Shown: positions 1 to 5,893 of the stretch, piece by piece
Layout of the letters: each line of letters opens with the position of its first letter
Numbering within the stretch: position 1 is the first letter of the stretch
Source: Bifidobacterium breve
GTDB taxonomy: Bacteria; Actinomycetota; Acidimicrobiia; Acidimicrobiales; Ilumatobacteraceae
DNA length: 6,867 nucleotides
NCBI GenBank assembly: GCA_945896935.1
Contig: CAMDER010000096.1
Coordinates: forward strand, 1-6,867
Direction of reading: 5' to 3'
Made by a program: the position numbers and the translations under genes
Notes under the pieces: model-generated
The model's input: the letters and a program-made list of their open reading frames with translations, nothing else
Told to the model about the DNA's origin: nothing
Database searches by the model: none

Positions 1-397
1 CCACTAAATCGGGGACTGCGATGACCACGTGGTCAATTCGGCTCGACACGGTGTCAATGGCCGAGCGGAGACCTTCTGGCGATGCGGTTTTTTCGGGTGG
101 TCCGTCGACGCGGCGGCCAGCGATTTCGATGCGATGGGTTTCGCTGAGAACAACGCGCATGATGTCCTCGACGAAGTCTGGGTCAACCCCCTGGTCAATG
201 GCATATTGGCGGCGTGAGGTGATCACATTGCGAACCCGATCGGGCTGAATGATGGGGGTATCGCTGTGTTCTTTGATGCGGGCGACTTCGTGGCAGATAT
301 TGATACGCTCGGCTAAAACGTCGACAAGCTGCCGATCGAGCTCGTCAATGCGCTGGCGCAGGGCCAAAAGTTCGGGCGACGGATCAACGGACGACAT
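1..397 (-). CDS. Chorismate mutase (AroQ type) fused to the start of a VOC domain; partial, C-terminus outside window
   Basis: Translated on the minus strand from ATG at 397-395; 132 codons are visible and the frame runs off the left edge. A TAG lies directly before the ATG in the same frame, so translation cannot start further upstream. Residues about 9-95 are a full AroQ alpha-helical chorismate mutase domain (chorismate to prephenate, cytoplasmic). Arg14 in LLALRQRIDELD, Arg31 in LAERINICHEVARIK, Lys42 and Arg54 in QPDRVRNV match the conserved substrate-binding positions. Val55 stands where E. coli chorismate mutase has Glu52, and Glu91 stands near its Gln88, so the site resembles the PchB-like branch. 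After a linker (about 96-119) comes SRIDHVVIAVPDLV, a typical first strand of a VOC domain with a likely metal-ligand His. By inference it is a bifunctional enzyme. It is divergent from the 520-5834 operon and may not belong to it. The mutase call is firm; the VOC fusion rests on about 14 residues. Confidence 0.85.
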   Translation of the reverse strand, partial: MSSVDPSPELLALRQRIDELDRQLVDVLAERINICHEVARIKEHSDTPIIQPDRVRNVITSRRQYAIDQGVDPDFVEDIMRVVLSETHRIEIAGRRVDGPPEKTASPEGLRSAIDTVSSRIDHVVIAVPDLV

Positions 398-404
398 CTA
401 GGCA

Positions 405-410
405 AAGGTA
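405..410 (-). promoter_or_regulatory. Possible -10 element for a leaderless chorismate mutase transcript
   Basis: On the minus strand TACCTT fits the TANNNT -10 pattern and is followed by seven bases and then the ATG at 397. This spacing would place the transcript start at the A of the start codon. No Shine-Dalgarno sequence precedes that ATG, which fits leaderless expression, common in actinobacteria. No recognisable -35 box sits 16-18 bp upstream, so the call is weak. Confidence 0.25.
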
Positions 411-443
411 CCAGTCACGAGCCCCAGGGACGTACTTGTTTTT

Positions 444-473
444 TTGCGCAGGCGAGGGGGCCAGTGTTAGGGT
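444..473 (+). promoter_or_regulatory. Candidate promoter of the VOC/GntR/cupin/hyuAB operon
   Basis: TTGCGC (444-449) could serve as a -35 box. After an 18-bp spacer comes TAGGGT (468-473), which fits the TANNNT -10 pattern and is preceded by TGT, giving an extended -10. The predicted transcript start is at about 480, at the edge of the perfect core of the inverted repeat at 476-500. The untranslated leader to GTG 520 would be about 40 nt. Each box matches the sigma-70 consensus at only about three of six positions, so the support is the geometry rather than the strength of the boxes. Confidence 0.35.
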
Positions 474-475
474 TC

Positions 476-500
476 CTTTGGTCTGACAATCAGACCCAAG
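476..500 (+). promoter_or_regulatory. Inverted repeat, probable operator for the FadR-type GntR regulator
   Basis: Two 11-base arms (476-486 and 490-500) flank a 3-base CAA centre, with only one mismatch (479 against 497). The inner 7-base arms GGTCTGA and TCAGACC are perfect. Positions 479-489, TGGTCTGACAA, match exactly the TNGTNNNACNA pattern reported for FadR-subfamily GntR operators. A regulator of that family is encoded at 1002-1706 in the same transcription unit. The repeat covers the predicted transcript start, so autorepression relieved by a pathway metabolite is the natural inference. A role as an RNA hairpin in the leader is an alternative. It is not a terminator: no T-tract follows and it lies between divergent genes. 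Confidence 0.6.
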
Positions 501-508
501 CCATGTGC

Positions 509-514
509 AGGGGG
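509..514 (+). promoter_or_regulatory. Ribosome binding site deciding the VOC gene start at GTG 520
   Basis: AGGGGG lies five bases before GTG 520. The in-frame upstream GTG at 505 would put this site inside the gene and would add only five residues ahead of the conserved VOC start. The later start is therefore preferred. Confidence 0.6.
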
Positions 515-519
515 TTGTA

Positions 520-1005
520 GTGCCAATTCAGAAACTCAATCACGCGGTGATGTACATCCGTGACGTGGCGACTACCAAGCGTTTTTACACCGAGGTCATG
601 GGTTTTGACACCATGATCGAAGATCCAAGCGGGCAGTTTCTTTTCATGCGCGCACCGCTGTCGCAAAATCATCACGACATTGCGTTCTTTGCCATTGGTC
701 AAGGTGCCGCCCCCACCACTGCGGGCCGTTCATCGGTCGGCATGTATCACATTGCCTGGGAGGTCAGCACGCTCGAAGAACTTGAAGAAATGCGCGTCAA
801 ACTCAGCGCCGCTGGAGCACTCGTTGGTGCCAGCGATCACGGAGTGAATAAGAGTTTGTATTCAGTCGACCCTGATGGACTCGAATTTGAAGTGATGTGG
901 CTGGTTCCGCCCGAGCATTGGGGCGAAATGGCTCATCAAGCCATCGTTCAACCTCTCGACTTGCCCGGCGATCGCCGCCACTTTGCACAGTTTGGTTTGA
1001 AGTGA
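520..1005 (+). CDS. VOC-family metalloprotein (extradiol dioxygenase/glyoxalase fold)
   Basis: 161 residues, about the length of a single VOC module (roughly residues 3-130) plus a short tail. The fold starts with IQKLNHAVMYIRDV and continues through RFYTEVMGF, GMYHIAWEV and VDPDGLEFEVMW. His8, His77 and Glu124 sit at the usual 2-His-1-carboxylate positions, so it probably binds Fe(II), Mn(II) or a similar divalent metal. Known relatives include one-domain catechol 2,3-dioxygenase-like proteins, glyoxalases, epimerases and resistance proteins; sequence alone does not separate these. Its tail (about 131-161, starting PPEHWGEM) is not assigned. It is the first gene of the operon, and its TGA overlaps the regulator's GTG by 4 nt. 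By inference it does an oxidative cleavage or isomerisation step in the pathway that the downstream genes serve. The domain call is strong; the reaction is unknown. Confidence 0.85.
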   Translation: MPIQKLNHAVMYIRDVATTKRFYTEVMGFDTMIEDPSGQFLFMRAPLSQNHHDIAFFAIGQGAAPTTAGRSSVGMYHIAWEVSTLEELEEMRVKLSAAGALVGASDHGVNKSLYSVDPDGLEFEVMWLVPPEHWGEMAHQAIVQPLDLPGDRRHFAQFGLK

Positions 1006-1706
1006 CTCAGACAACCTTTGATCGAGTTGAACGCCGCACCGTTGCGGTTGAAGTTCGTGAACGTTTGATCGAAGCAATTCGTCATGGCGAATTGATTGCG
1101 GGAACAGCACTGCCTGCCGAACGTGTGTTGTGTGAACAATTCAACGTTGCTCGTACATCGGTGCGCGAGGCGATTCAGGGCCTTGCCACTGCAGGTTTTA
1201 TTGAGCGCCGCGGCAATCGAGCCTTTGTTGTTGAAGTATTGCCAGGTCTTGAACTGGCATTCGACTCGCGCAAAGCAACTGTGCGTAATTTGTTCGAAGT
1301 ACGTCGCGTGATTGAACCAGCGATGGCCGGACTCGTTGCATTGCGGGCTCCCGAGCAGGTGCGCCGCGAAATTGCCGAGTTGGCTTCGCGCCATGCCACC
1401 GGAATCGATGAATTTCGCTTGATCGATCGCCAGTTTCACCAAATGATCGCCTCGGCATGTGACAACCCCGTGTTGAGTGAGGTCTATTCGAAGGCTCTCG
1501 CATCGTTGTTTAACTCTGAAGAGTTTGCCTCACTTCTCTACGCAGAAAACAACAAAGAAGAAGTATCAAACATTGTTGAATCTTCATCGCACGCTCACGT
1601 CGAAATAGCTGAGGCATTGCTCGCTGGAGATCAGGAACGTACTGAAAAAGCAGTAGCTGCTCACCTTTGTGATGTTGAAGCACGCATGTTGGAGAGGCTC
1701 GTATGA
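1002..1706 (+). CDS. GntR-family transcriptional regulator, FadR subfamily (FCD ligand domain)
   Basis: 234 residues from GTG 1002, which overlaps the preceding stop as GTGA; this is the usual size for the FadR/FCD group. Residues about 10-78 form the winged helix-turn-helix, with LPAERVLCEQFNVARTSVRE as recognition region and a wing around IERRGNRAFVVEV. Residues about 94-232 are the all-helical FCD effector domain (VRNLFEVRRVIEPAMAGLVA onward). Asp142 and His146 (IDRQFHQMI), His199 (HVEIAEALLAGD) and His221 (AAHL) match the usual metal and carboxylate-ligand site. Such regulators usually bind organic-acid effectors and repress their local operon. Its likely site is the inverted repeat at 476-500. 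Translation is probably coupled to the VOC gene. Starting at the upstream in-frame ATG 897 would overlap that gene by about 110 bases and add no domain, so it is rejected. Confidence 0.92.
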   Translation: MTQTTFDRVERRTVAVEVRERLIEAIRHGELIAGTALPAERVLCEQFNVARTSVREAIQGLATAGFIERRGNRAFVVEVLPGLELAFDSRKATVRNLFEVRRVIEPAMAGLVALRAPEQVRREIAELASRHATGIDEFRLIDRQFHQMIASACDNPVLSEVYSKALASLFNSEEFASLLYAENNKEEVSNIVESSSHAHVEIAEALLAGDQERTEKAVAAHLCDVEARMLERLV

Positions 1707-1765
1707 AGTGTTACCTGACAGGCAATCAATTAATCCATCAAGATCTGAAAGAGATGAAAAGATGA
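1703..1765 (+). CDS. Possible 20-codon bridging ORF between regulator and cupin genes
   Basis: An ATG at 1703-1705 overlaps the regulator's TGA as ATGA. The frame encodes MKCYLTGNQLIHQDLKEMKR and ends at TGA 1763-1765, overlapping the cupin ATG at 1762 as a second ATGA. It therefore fills the whole gap between the two genes and could carry ribosomes across it by stop-start coupling. No separate Shine-Dalgarno sequence or known peptide family is recognised. A chance open frame in a 55-base spacer is quite possible. Confidence 0.25.
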   Translation: MKCYLTGNQLIHQDLKEMKR

Positions 1766-2133
1766 ATGTCAACAATCAATATTGCTATTTCTTTGAAGAT
1801 GAAGAATTCAAAGAAACGGGTCGCGATGGTTTCCGTCGTCGAGTGATCACTGGCGAAAATTCGCAGTTGTGGTTTTGGAGAATCCGTGGCGGTAGTACTG
1901 GCTCGATCATGCACAATCATGTAGAGAACGAGCAATTGGGAATCATCATGCGCGGCAAACTTGATTTCCGTATTGGGGGCAAGGAAGACACTCAGCGAGT
2001 CGTGCTTGGTGAGGGTGAGGTCTACTTGGCGCCGCCGTCAATTTGGCACGGCGACAGTCTCTTTATTGGAGACGAAGAACTGAACGAAGTATGGATTCTT
2101 GATGTTTTCTCGCCCCCGCGAACCGACATCTAA
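1762..2133 (+). CDS. Small single-domain cupin protein
   Basis: 123 residues from ATG 1762, preceded by the purine-rich AAAGAG at 1748-1753 (eight bases before the ATG). The next in-frame ATG would remove the N-terminal third, so this start is sound. Cupin motif 1 is around GSIMHNHVENEQLGIIMRG with His51, His53 and Glu57; motif 2 is around GEVYLAPPSIWHGD with His96. These four residues form the classic cupin metal site. The C-terminus ILDVFSPPRTDI is a common ending in stand-alone cupins of catabolic clusters. Such proteins act as small dioxygenases, isomerases or hydrolases, or as ligand binders; the reaction here is not known. Motif 1 spacing is one residue longer than the textbook pattern between Glu57 and the later Gly. 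It lies in the same operon, between the regulator and hyuA, and is presumably cytoplasmic since no signal peptide is present. Confidence 0.85.
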   Translation: MNVNNQYCYFFEDEEFKETGRDGFRRRVITGENSQLWFWRIRGGSTGSIMHNHVENEQLGIIMRGKLDFRIGGKEDTQRVVLGEGEVYLAPPSIWHGDSLFIGDEELNEVWILDVFSPPRTDI

Positions 2134-2167
2134 AAAAGAATCTTGTAACAACAACATCGTAAATATT

Positions 2168-2173
2168 GGAGGA
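2168..2173 (+). promoter_or_regulatory. Strong Shine-Dalgarno of the hyuA-like gene
   Basis: GGAGGA lies five bases before ATG 2179, fixing that start. It is the best ribosome binding site in the plus-strand operon and suggests that hyuA is translated independently of the cupin gene. The 45-base spacer shows no clear terminator or promoter. Confidence 0.75.
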
Positions 2174-2178
2174 AGAAA

Positions 2179-4263
2179 ATGACCGTTGCTGATTGGCGAT
2201 TGGCCGTAGATATCGGTGGAACATTCACCGACGTAGTTCTGATGGATCGTGCATCAGGTCGTGTCGTGGTTGATAAAACCTTGACGACCCCCTCGGCCCC
2301 GCTCGATGGCGTACGCACCGGTGTGCGCCAACTTTTGGCTAAGGCTGGTGTGACTCCGAGCGACATCACTGCTCCGATCGTTCATGCCACGACACTCATT
2401 ACGAATGCACTGATTGAAGGCAAAGTTGGTCGCGCTGGTTTAGTAACGACCACCGGCTTTGGCGACACCTTGCTCATTCGTGACGAGCATCGTTACGACA
2501 TGTATGACTTGCAGATCGAATTTCCGGCGCCGCCAATTCCTCGTGAGCGCATTAGCGAAATTAGCGAGCGCACCAATGCGAAGGGCCTTGTTGTTGAAAC
2601 TCCTACGGCCGCCGACTTGAAGCGCATCGCTGATGAATTGCGGGCGCAAAATGTCGAATCAGTCGGTATTTGTTTGATCAACAGCTACGCCAATCCGGCA
2701 AACGAGCGAGCAATTGCTGATTACCTGCGGGTTGAACTTGGCGTGCCGGTGTGCATCTCGAGTGAAGTGTCACCGCAAATTCGCGAATACCCACGCATGA
2801 TCACGACTGCATGTAACGCTGCCACGATGCCAGTCATTGGGCCATACCTTGATGAACTCACCAAGTGGTTGGTTGCCGAAGGTTTCGGTGGATCGGTCTT
2901 GATGATGTTGTCAAACGGTGGGGTCGTGTCAACTGATGATGCCGCTCGCACGCCAATTCGTTTGGTTGAATCTGGACCGGCCGCTGGTGCTCTTGCTGGA
3001 AGTTGGTTCGCACGACGCCTCGGCGAAGAGCGCTTGATGTGCTTTGACATGGGTGGAACAACCGCAAAGTCGTGCCTCATTGTCGATGGAGAACCAGAAC
3101 TCACCAACACCTTCGAAGTTGCCCGTATTTATCGCTTCAAAAAGGGTTCAGGTTTCCCAGTGTCGGTTCCATCAGTTGACCTCGTTGAGATCGGCGCAGG
3201 CGGTGGAAGTCAGGCATGGGTTGACGATCTTGGATTGTTGAAGGTTGGACCCGAATCAACTGGTGCCATGCCCGGACCAGCGTGTTACGGACGCGGTGGC
3301 ACCCATGCCGCAGTGACCGACAGTGACTTGGCCCTCGGCATGCTCGACGCAGAGTTCTTTTTGGGTGGCGACATGCCGCTCGATCTCGCTGCTACACAAG
3401 CTGCGCTTGGTCGTATTGCCGACAAGTTGAAATTGCCGGTTGCCGACACTGCTGCTGGTGTGCATGAATTAGTGAACCAAAACATGGCCGCATCATCACG
3501 AATGCATGCCGTCGAACTTGGTGCCGACCTTCGCGGTGTCACGTTGTTGGCCTTTGGTGGTGCTGGTCCGGTGCACGCGTGTGGAGTTGCTGAATTGCTC
3601 GAATCACCTCGAGTTATTTTCCCGGTCAACGCCAGCGTGTTGTCGGCGATCGGCACTTTAGTGTCGCCAATTCGTATCGACTTGGCGCGAAGTATGGTGC
3701 GACCCATTCAGGGCATTGATGAAGCCGAACGCGATACTTTGCTCAGCGAACTTCGCGAAGAAGGCCATCGTGTTTTGATTGCTGCTGGCGCCGACCCGGC
3801 ATCAGTCACTTTCCGTTACGGCGTTGATGCTCGTTACATCGGTCAAGGAAATGAAATCACGATTTGGATGGGTGAAGGCAATAAGTTTCCGGGTAACACG
3901 CTTGACATCGTGGCGGCTTTTGAAACTGACTACCGACGTATTTACGGACTTACGATTCCAGATGTTGGTGTCGAGGCAGTGACGTGGCGGCTTTCTGCTT
4001 ATACCAAGGTCGAAGAGTTTGAGCCATTGGTTGACCTCTCCGATAAGCAAGGCACACCACACAGCACGCGAGCAGTTCGCTTCACGCGCCAAGGTGAGGC
4101 AATCATCACGCCCGTGTATCGCCGTGGCGATATCGGACGCGGTCAGGTCATTGATGGCCCGGCAATTATTGAAGAACGAGAAACAACTGCAGTTATCCGT
4201 CCGAATTGGACAGTGAGTCTTGGTAGCGATGGATCACTCATCGCCGACCGGAAAGTGAAGTGA
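2179..4263 (+). CDS. hyuA: HyuA-type ATP-dependent subunit (hydantoinase A/5-oxoprolinase/acetophenone carboxylase family)
   Basis: 694 residues, the normal size for a stand-alone HyuA subunit. The actin-like ATPase signature appears early as LAVDIGGTFTDVVLMD (residues 8-23) and again as CFDMGGTTAKSCLI (288-301). HATTLITNALIEGK (69-82) replaces the commoner HGTT form. Further family blocks are VESGPAAGALAG (263-274), IGAGGGSQAWVD (338-349), GPESTGAMPGPACYGRGG (357-374), LLAFGGAGPVHACGVAELL (456-474) and the C-terminal GPAIIEERETTAVI (660-673). Known relatives use ATP to phosphorylate an amide, imide or enolate oxygen, so that a ring is hydrolysed (hydantoin, 5-oxoproline, caprolactam) or a ketone is carboxylated (acetone, acetophenone). 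It pairs with the overlapping hyuB-like gene and presumably forms a cytoplasmic complex. A CoA ligase downstream hints at a carboxylic-acid product. The substrate is unresolved; 5-oxoprolinase is only one option. Confidence 0.93.
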   Translation: MTVADWRLAVDIGGTFTDVVLMDRASGRVVVDKTLTTPSAPLDGVRTGVRQLLAKAGVTPSDITAPIVHATTLITNALIEGKVGRAGLVTTTGFGDTLLIRDEHRYDMYDLQIEFPAPPIPRERISEISERTNAKGLVVETPTAADLKRIADELRAQNVESVGICLINSYANPANERAIADYLRVELGVPVCISSEVSPQIREYPRMITTACNAATMPVIGPYLDELTKWLVAEGFGGSVLMMLSNGGVVSTDDAARTPIRLVESGPAAGALAGSWFARRLGEERLMCFDMGGTTAKSCLIVDGEPELTNTFEVARIYRFKKGSGFPVSVPSVDLVEIGAGGGSQAWVDDLGLLKVGPESTGAMPGPACYGRGGTHAAVTDSDLALGMLDAEFFLGGDMPLDLAATQAALGRIADKLKLPVADTAAGVHELVNQNMAASSRMHAVELGADLRGVTLLAFGGAGPVHACGVAELLESPRVIFPVNASVLSAIGTLVSPIRIDLARSMVRPIQGIDEAERDTLLSELREEGHRVLIAAGADPASVTFRYGVDARYIGQGNEITIWMGEGNKFPGNTLDIVAAFETDYRRIYGLTIPDVGVEAVTWRLSAYTKVEEFEPLVDLSDKQGTPHSTRAVRFTRQGEAIITPVYRRGDIGRGQVIDGPAIIEERETTAVIRPNWTVSLGSDGSLIADRKVK

Positions 4264-5834
4264 CCAAAATGGCCCGTACTTTTGATCCCATCGAACTTGA
4301 AGTGTTGTGGCAGAGCCTCATCGCAACAGTGAACGAACAAGCGCGTGCTCTGCAACGAGCGGCTTTCTCGCCGATCGTTCGCGAAGCTGGCGACTTAGCA
4401 AACGCGGTGTTCGATAAGCGTGGCCGTATGGTTGCTCAGGCTGTGACCGGCACACCTGGCCACATCAACTCGTTGGCTCGTGCCATTGGCGCAATCCTTG
4501 ATGAGTATCCCATCAGCAGTTTGAAGCCTGGTGACGTCATCGTCACCAACGATCCATACAAGACTGCTGGTCAGTTGCTTGACGTCACGGTGATGTGTCC
4601 CGTCTGGAAGAACAACGAAATTATCGCCTTCTTCGGTTCGACTATCCACCACACCGATGTTGGTGGCTACGGAATCGGTGCTGGAGCCCGTGACGTTTTC
4701 GAAGAGGGGCTCTGGATCCCGATTTGTCGCTTGATGATTGGCGGCGAACGAAACCCTGATGTCTGGAAGTTCATCTTGTCGAATGTGCGTCAACCCGACC
4801 ATATGGCTGGTGACTTGCAGGCACAAATGGCTTCAGGTGAAGTTGGAGCGCGACGGCTGTTGGCTCTGTGCGAACAGCATGATCTTGATGACATTGAAGA
4901 ACTCAGTGATGAAATCATTACGCGTAGTGATGTGGCAACCCGAGCAGCAATTCGTGAATTGCCAGCTGGTACCTACAAGGCAAGCGCCGAACTCGACTTG
5001 GCCGATGGCAGTCGAATTCATATCGCGTGTGCGATCACGGTTGATGTTGTTAAGGGTGAAATATTGGTCGACTACGAAGGTTCATCGGGCGCCAGTCCGT
5101 ATGGCATCAACGTTGTACGTAACTACACGCACGCGTACACAACCTTTGCGGTCCGCGCTGTGTTGAACCCTGACTTGCCAAACAACTACGGCAGCTTGGC
5201 ACCAATTTTGGTCGAGGCTCCGGTTGGTTCAATCGTGAATGCAGTGTCTCCACAACCTTGTACAGCGCGTCACGTTGTCGGCATGTTCTTACCGAATGCA
5301 TTGCTCAAGGCATTGGCACAAATTCGACCGATGCAAGCAATGGCCGAAGGTGCTGGCGCGGTGTGGACCATGCAAGTCAGCGGGACTTATGACGATGGCA
5401 GTCCGTTCATCACCTCAATGTTTACCTATGCCGGAGGAGTTGGGGCACGCGCAACAAAGAATGGTTTGTCGGCGTGTTCATACCCAACTGGCGTGTCGGC
5501 AGTGCCGGTTGAAGTCGTTGAAGCATCGGCACCCATTCGTTTCTTCCGTAAAGAACTGCGTCGTGGTTCGGGCGGCAAGGGCCACACCATGGGCGGTCTT
5601 GGTCAGACGGTCGAGTTCACTGTTGATGCGCCAAAGGGTTGGCAACTCAATGCAGTGACGTCTCGTTTGGCGGTTCCGCCCGAAGGAATCTTTGGTGGAG
5701 AAGCTGGCGAGTCGGGCAACTTCACGGTCAACGATGAAGCAGTTCGTACGCAAGCTCGTGTTGCTTTGAAGTCTGGTGACCGAGTTCGTCTCGATCTTCC
5801 AGGCGGCGGTGGCTACGGAGCAGTCGATAGCTGA
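4260..5834 (+). CDS. hyuB: HyuB-type catalytic partner subunit (hydantoinase B/oxoprolinase family)
   Basis: 524 residues from GTG 4260, which overlaps the hyuA TGA as GTGA; ATG 4269 (three codons later) is a possible alternative with GAAG eight bases ahead. Family features run throughout: FDPIELEVLWQSLIATVNEQ (8-27), AAFSPIVREAGDLANAVFD (34-52), GHINSLARAI (67-76), VTNDPYKTAGQLLDVTVMCP (95-114), STIHHTDVGGYG (127-138), FEEGLWIPICRL (147-158), NVRQPDHMAGDLQAQ (175-189), and a Gly-rich C-terminus ending LPGGGGYGAVDS. His130, His131 and Asp133 are candidate metal or catalytic residues. The more usual NDPY-GGTH-LPD block is here NDPYKTAGQLLD, placing it in a sequence branch distinct from classical 5-oxoprolinases. 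It forms the second half of the ATP-dependent ring-opening or carboxylating complex with HyuA. Translational coupling should give matched amounts of the two subunits. Confidence 0.92.
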   Translation: MTKMARTFDPIELEVLWQSLIATVNEQARALQRAAFSPIVREAGDLANAVFDKRGRMVAQAVTGTPGHINSLARAIGAILDEYPISSLKPGDVIVTNDPYKTAGQLLDVTVMCPVWKNNEIIAFFGSTIHHTDVGGYGIGAGARDVFEEGLWIPICRLMIGGERNPDVWKFILSNVRQPDHMAGDLQAQMASGEVGARRLLALCEQHDLDDIEELSDEIITRSDVATRAAIRELPAGTYKASAELDLADGSRIHIACAITVDVVKGEILVDYEGSSGASPYGINVVRNYTHAYTTFAVRAVLNPDLPNNYGSLAPILVEAPVGSIVNAVSPQPCTARHVVGMFLPNALLKALAQIRPMQAMAEGAGAVWTMQVSGTYDDGSPFITSMFTYAGGVGARATKNGLSACSYPTGVSAVPVEVVEASAPIRFFRKELRRGSGGKGHTMGGLGQTVEFTVDAPKGWQLNAVTSRLAVPPEGIFGGEAGESGNFTVNDEAVRTQARVALKSGDRVRLDLPGGGGYGAVDS

Positions 5835-5850
5835 TTCACGACGCAGCAAG

Positions 5851-5880
5851 TTGACATACGGCAACAAATTTTGAGTTGAT
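5851..5880 (+). promoter_or_regulatory. Weak candidate internal promoter before the acyl-CoA ligase gene
   Basis: A perfect TTGACA (5851-5856) is followed after 18 bp by GTTGAT (5875-5880), a poor -10 box matching about three of six positions. The start point would fall inside or just after the ribosome binding site GGGGGAGGGG (5881-5890), which argues against it. The perfect -35 hexamer is the only reason to list it. Otherwise the 59-base spacer holds no terminator-like hairpin, so read-through from hyuB is expected. Confidence 0.15.
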
Positions 5881-5893
5881 GGGGGAGGGGAAA

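Noticed and set aside
437..445. Run of T residues that might mark a terminator
   Set aside because: No stable hairpin precedes it on either strand, and it lies between divergent genes where no transcript should end.
897..1001. Upstream in-frame extension of the regulator to ATG 897
   Set aside because: The extra 35 residues are the out-of-frame reading of the VOC gene's end and add no domain; GTG 1002 gives the usual family length.
948..1442. 164-codon open frame on the minus strand
   Set aside because: It lies opposite the clearly recognisable GntR/FCD regulator, its translation shows no family features, and it has no ribosome binding site; it is a shadow frame.
1713..1721. CCTGACAGG, a short 4-1-4 palindrome between regulator and cupin
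   Set aside because: Four-base arms are expected by chance, and no T-tract follows that would make it a terminator.
1669..1761. Upstream in-frame extension of the cupin gene to ATG 1669
   Set aside because: It would overlap the conserved end of the regulator and add 31 residues without cupin features; ATG 1762 fits better.
2143..2151. TTGTAACAA, a short 4-1-4 palindrome before hyuA
   Set aside because: It resembles a GntR half site but fails TNGTNNNACNA at one fixed position and is too short to separate from chance.
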